A DNA stretch of 33,514 bases, taken from Nemertoderma westbladi. Its lineage: Eukaryota; Xenacoelomorpha; Nemertodermatida; Nemertodermatidae. Where the stretch lies: the NCBI GenBank assembly GCA_032718475.1, contig JAUCBJ010008141.1, positions 1 to 33,514 of the forward strand, in the 5' to 3' direction. Below the pieces are notes generated by a model, which saw only the letters and a program-made list of their open reading frames with translations, did no database searches and had not been told where the DNA came from. Position 1 is the stretch's first letter. The number at the start of each line of letters is the position of its first letter. A program made the translations under genes and the position numbers. Shown here one piece after another: positions 31,633 to 33,514 of this stretch.

Positions 31633-31941
31633 CTAACCACCATTGGCAGGCTGTAACATCTTTAATGGTGATGGTTTGACTTTGGCTCGGTTTGTCAGGT
31701 GTTCCTCTAACGCTTCTCTGTTGACAGACGGACCCAGTCGTTGGTTGTATTGTATCTTCCGGGCAGATTCCTCCACCTCATCAAAGTTAAGAGGCGAAAC
31801 GAAATCTTGGAGTTCCTTAACATTCGAATAACGCCATCTGTTCATCCCAGGGTGAGGTACCATGCTGTATTTTCTCTCTCTACTATAACCCCTATCTCCA
31901 CTAGGCGTGCTTACCATCGGCAAGGCAGGTCGTTTTTTCAT
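31633..31941 (-). CDS. Hypothetical protein or coding exon, 102 codons
   Basis: The ATG (31941-31939) follows a T-rich stretch and AAAGGCC, so the 5' side may be an acceptor or 5' UTR. The product is hydrophilic and basic. It has an N-terminal KKRPALPMV, a HPGMNRWRYSNVKELQDFV segment, then an acidic-to-basic helical part (FDEVEESARKIQYNQRLG, REALEEHLTNRAKV) and the end KMLQPANGG followed by TAG. Residue use looks like real protein: few Cys, balanced charge, amphipathic helices. It is not repeat-derived. There is no signal peptide or membrane segment. The terminal GG-GTTAGT could also be a 5' splice donor, making this one exon of a larger gene. I do not recognise the family. Small microtubule-inner or sperm proteins are a loose resemblance only. 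Confidence 0.45.
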   Translation of the reverse strand: MKKRPALPMVSTPSGDRGYSRERKYSMVPHPGMNRWRYSNVKELQDFVSPLNFDEVEESARKIQYNQRLGPSVNREALEEHLTNRAKVKPSPLKMLQPANGG

Positions 31942-32035
31942 GGCCTTTAATTAAAAAATAATATTTATAACCAAAAACAAAAATAAACGACTTCCCTATT
32001 TTTAAATTATATACCAGTAATATAATTATTTATTC
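31942..32035. other. Short AT-rich spacer
   Basis: It would be the upstream or intron side of the minus-strand ORF. It holds no clear TATA box or acceptor beyond the T-rich AATTAAAG next to the ATG. Confidence 0.3.
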
Positions 32036-32110
32036 CACTGTGGGGCGAGCCACGCAGTCAGGGTGAGCCTTAGCGCACAATTATAATTAGTAAATAGGGC
32101 AAAATTTAAA

Positions 32111-32114
32111 GTCC

Positions 32115-32144
<30 letters not shown>
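32111..32144 (+). repeat. CTGT/CCGT tetranucleotide microsatellite
   Basis: Eight tetranucleotide units, mostly GTCT with two GTCC. It is the source of the QTDRQTD reading on the minus strand. Confidence 0.9.
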
Positions 32145-32146
<2 letters not shown>

Positions 32147-32421
32147 TGAAAAATTCATTCGTAAATAACTTTTGAAGATTTTAACAATTTTCAACCAAAT
32201 TTTGTATGGGCATACTAGAGAAAAAGTTGCAATATTTTTGAAAGTTACGGGCAAATTCCTCACGAAATTTTGACTCCAGATCGAATCGAACTTGTTTCGA
32301 ACTTGCTCAAGTTCGCGTGCTGCGCGACGCCCCACGAACGTGCAACTTAACGGGTACCCCCTCACGAATTGTTGTTTTAACCTTTCAAACGGGCCAATAA
32401 TAACTGAATTTGGGTGAAAAT

Positions 32422-32470
32422 GAAGGGAAATTTGTAATTGCAAATTGTCATTCCGAGATAATTTCCCTTC
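32422..32470. repeat. Inverted repeat, 11-bp arms
   Basis: GAAGGGAAATT at 32422-32432 pairs exactly with AATTTCCCTTC at 32460-32470. A smaller ATTTG/CAAAT dyad lies inside the loop, giving a nested cruciform. Confidence 0.65.
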
Positions 32471-32508
32471 AAATTGGAAGCTTCCCGCTCAAAACTGTCT
32501 GTCTGGGG

Positions 32509-32536
32509 TCTATTTGGGGAGTGCTCCCCAAATAGA
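32509..32536. repeat. Near-perfect palindrome, 13-bp arms
   Basis: TCTATTTGGGGAG at 32509-32521 and CTCCCCAAATAGA at 32524-32536 are exact reverse complements with a 2-nt centre. It lies at the edge of the probable repeat element and may be its terminal hairpin, as in Helitron-type 3' ends, or a chance dyad. Confidence 0.7.
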
Positions 32537-32659
32537 AAACGTCTATTTATTTTCCACATTAAAGTAGTAAAGTATTTATGTTTATTCAATTAATTAGGTT
32601 ACTAGATGTTTGAAATATAATTATTATAAATCTACAGTATATAATTTAGTTTTTTACCA

Positions 32660-32684
32660 CCAGACCAAGCTGAGCTTGGTCTGG
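32660..32684. repeat. Palindrome CCAGACCAAGCT...AGCTTGGTCTGG
   Basis: 12-bp perfect arms (32660-32671 and 32673-32684) around one G. It runs into GGTTCGATCCC (32683-32693), an exact tRNA B-box match, but no A box lies at the right distance upstream. It could be the worn end of a tRNA-derived SINE. Confidence 0.55.
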
Positions 32685-32799
32685 TTCGATCCCTACATAT
32701 GGGGCAGTACTATTTGGATTAAATACTGCAGCCTAACCCAACCCTGATTTCATCCTTCCGTGGTCGATAGAAATGGGAACCAAGGCAACTTGGTGGCAA

Positions 32800-33252
32800 C
32801 AGAGTGGAAGGGTTTACTGTTGAAGATCACCCATAGTATGGTTGTTAACACGGTCCATTAGGAAACAGAGTGGAAGGGTTTACTGTTGAAGATCACCCAT
32901 GGTATGGTTGTTAACACGGTCCATTAGGAAACAGAGTGGAAGGGTTTACTATTGAAGATCACCCATGGTATGGTTGTTAACACGGTCCATTAGGAAACAG
33001 AGTGGAAGGGTTTACTGTTGAAGATCACCCATGGTATGGTTGTTAACACGGTCCATTAGGAAACAGAGTGGAAGGGTTTACTGTTGAAGATCACCCATGG
33101 TATGGTTGTTAACACGGTCCATTAGGAAACAGAGTGGAAGGGTTTGCTGTGGAAGATCAACCATGGTGGTGAACAGGCATTCCTTTAGGAACCAGAGTGA
33201 AAGGGTTTACTGTGGAAGATCACCCATCATGGTGGTGAACAGGAATTCCTTG
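32800..33252 (+). repeat. 66-bp minisatellite, seven units
   Basis: CAGAGTGGAAGGGTTTACTG starts units at 32800, 32866, 32932, 32998 and 33064 with an exact 66-bp period and almost no variation (CATAGTATGG in unit 1 becomes CATGGTATGG). The last two units (33130 and 33193) are diverged and 63 bp or less. Stops occur, so it is non-coding. Confidence 0.93.
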
Positions 33253-33514
33253 GCTTCACGAGCCTAAAAGATTCTCCCATTCATAATTAAGTTTTAATAA
33301 ATTATACCGTGCTAAGCACGATGAACTGCGGCTCTGAAAATTCCCCCCTAGCGGCAGACAGATGAACTGTAAAAGTGCATGTGTGTAGAATTTCTAATTA
33401 AGAAATGCTCGTAGGTTGCTACTACCAAATTTCAGATGAATCTCATGGTTGGTTCTATAGTTACAGCTACTTTTACATTTCTCAGCCAATTAGATTTGTT
33501 TCAACAACAGTTTA
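33253..33514. other. Window edge, no gene recognised
   Basis: Contains a small dyad CGTGCT/AGCACG at 33308-33320. Nothing else is supported. Confidence 0.4.

Larger units (their letters stand above)
32036..32540 (-). repeat. Probable interspersed repeat with CTGT microsatellite
   Basis: About 500 bp holding a CTGT/CCGT tract (32111-32144), an AT-rich body and two strong inverted repeats (32422-32470 and 32509-32536). The minus-strand 118-codon frame (32443-32087) ends in the tandem QTDRQTDRQTD made by the tetranucleotide. Such QTD-tailed frames are, to my knowledge, common repeat by-products in marine invertebrate genomes. No transposase is present, so it is presumably a non-autonomous element. 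Confidence 0.5.

Noticed and set aside
32087-32443. 118-codon minus-strand ORF as a gene
   Set aside because: It ends in QTDRQTDRQTD from a tetranucleotide repeat and spans inverted repeats. Treated as an interspersed repeat.

Overview
The window looks like a piece of a repeat-rich animal genome. It is AT-rich, carries four non-LTR retrotransposon (LINE) remnants of three different types, and shows no bacterial or phage gene organisation. At least six unrelated tandem-repeat families are present, and together they fill roughly 14 kb, about 42% of the window. The LINE types (an ORF1/endonuclease/RT element, an L2/CR1-like tail, two RTE-type elements) and the telomere-like TTAGGG-containing minisatellite fit a marine invertebrate. 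An echinoderm or related deuterostome is my guess, but the sequence does not prove it. I see no rRNA, no CRISPR and no intact functional tRNA.

Layout: 1-4285 is a nearly complete LINE with ORF1 (coiled coil plus RRM-like domain) and ORF2 (AP-type endonuclease, reverse transcriptase, C-terminal CCHC-like motif). ORF2 is broken by one frameshift in an A7 run, and an AATCT tail ends the element. 4440-4750 is the 5'-truncated end of an L2/CR1-like LINE with its hairpin and ATT tail. 5596-6046 holds 43-bp repeats and inverted repeats. 7393-7507 is a 41-bp perfect hairpin with a poly-C loop. 9338-10147 is a 54-bp minisatellite. 10490-10671 may be the last exon of a membrane protein. 11674-13220 is a 31-bp satellite. 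14203-17324 is an 11-bp satellite built on GTAAGT. 17453-25133 is a 7.7-kb array of 70-bp units with 39-bp insert modules and higher-order duplications. 26059-26130 is a tRNA-like fragment (minus strand).

27112-29259 is a 17-bp telomere-like minisatellite with a dead RTE element inside it. 29688-31190 is a second, more damaged RTE element on the minus strand. 31633-31941 (minus) is the most protein-like non-transposon ORF. 32036-32540 looks like an interspersed repeat, and 32800-33252 is a 66-bp minisatellite.

No set of genes here forms a pathway. The retrotransposon proteins belong to mobile elements, and nearly all long ORFs in 9300-25100 are by-products of tandem repeats lacking stop codons. 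The most interesting points are: the array of about 280 potential U1-binding (GTAAGT) sites; the ORF1/ORF2 junction of the first LINE, which has no AUG for ORF2 but a T6 run at the ORF1 stop; the RTE copy sitting inside telomere-like repeats; and the long perfect hairpin bounded by G/C homopolymers.
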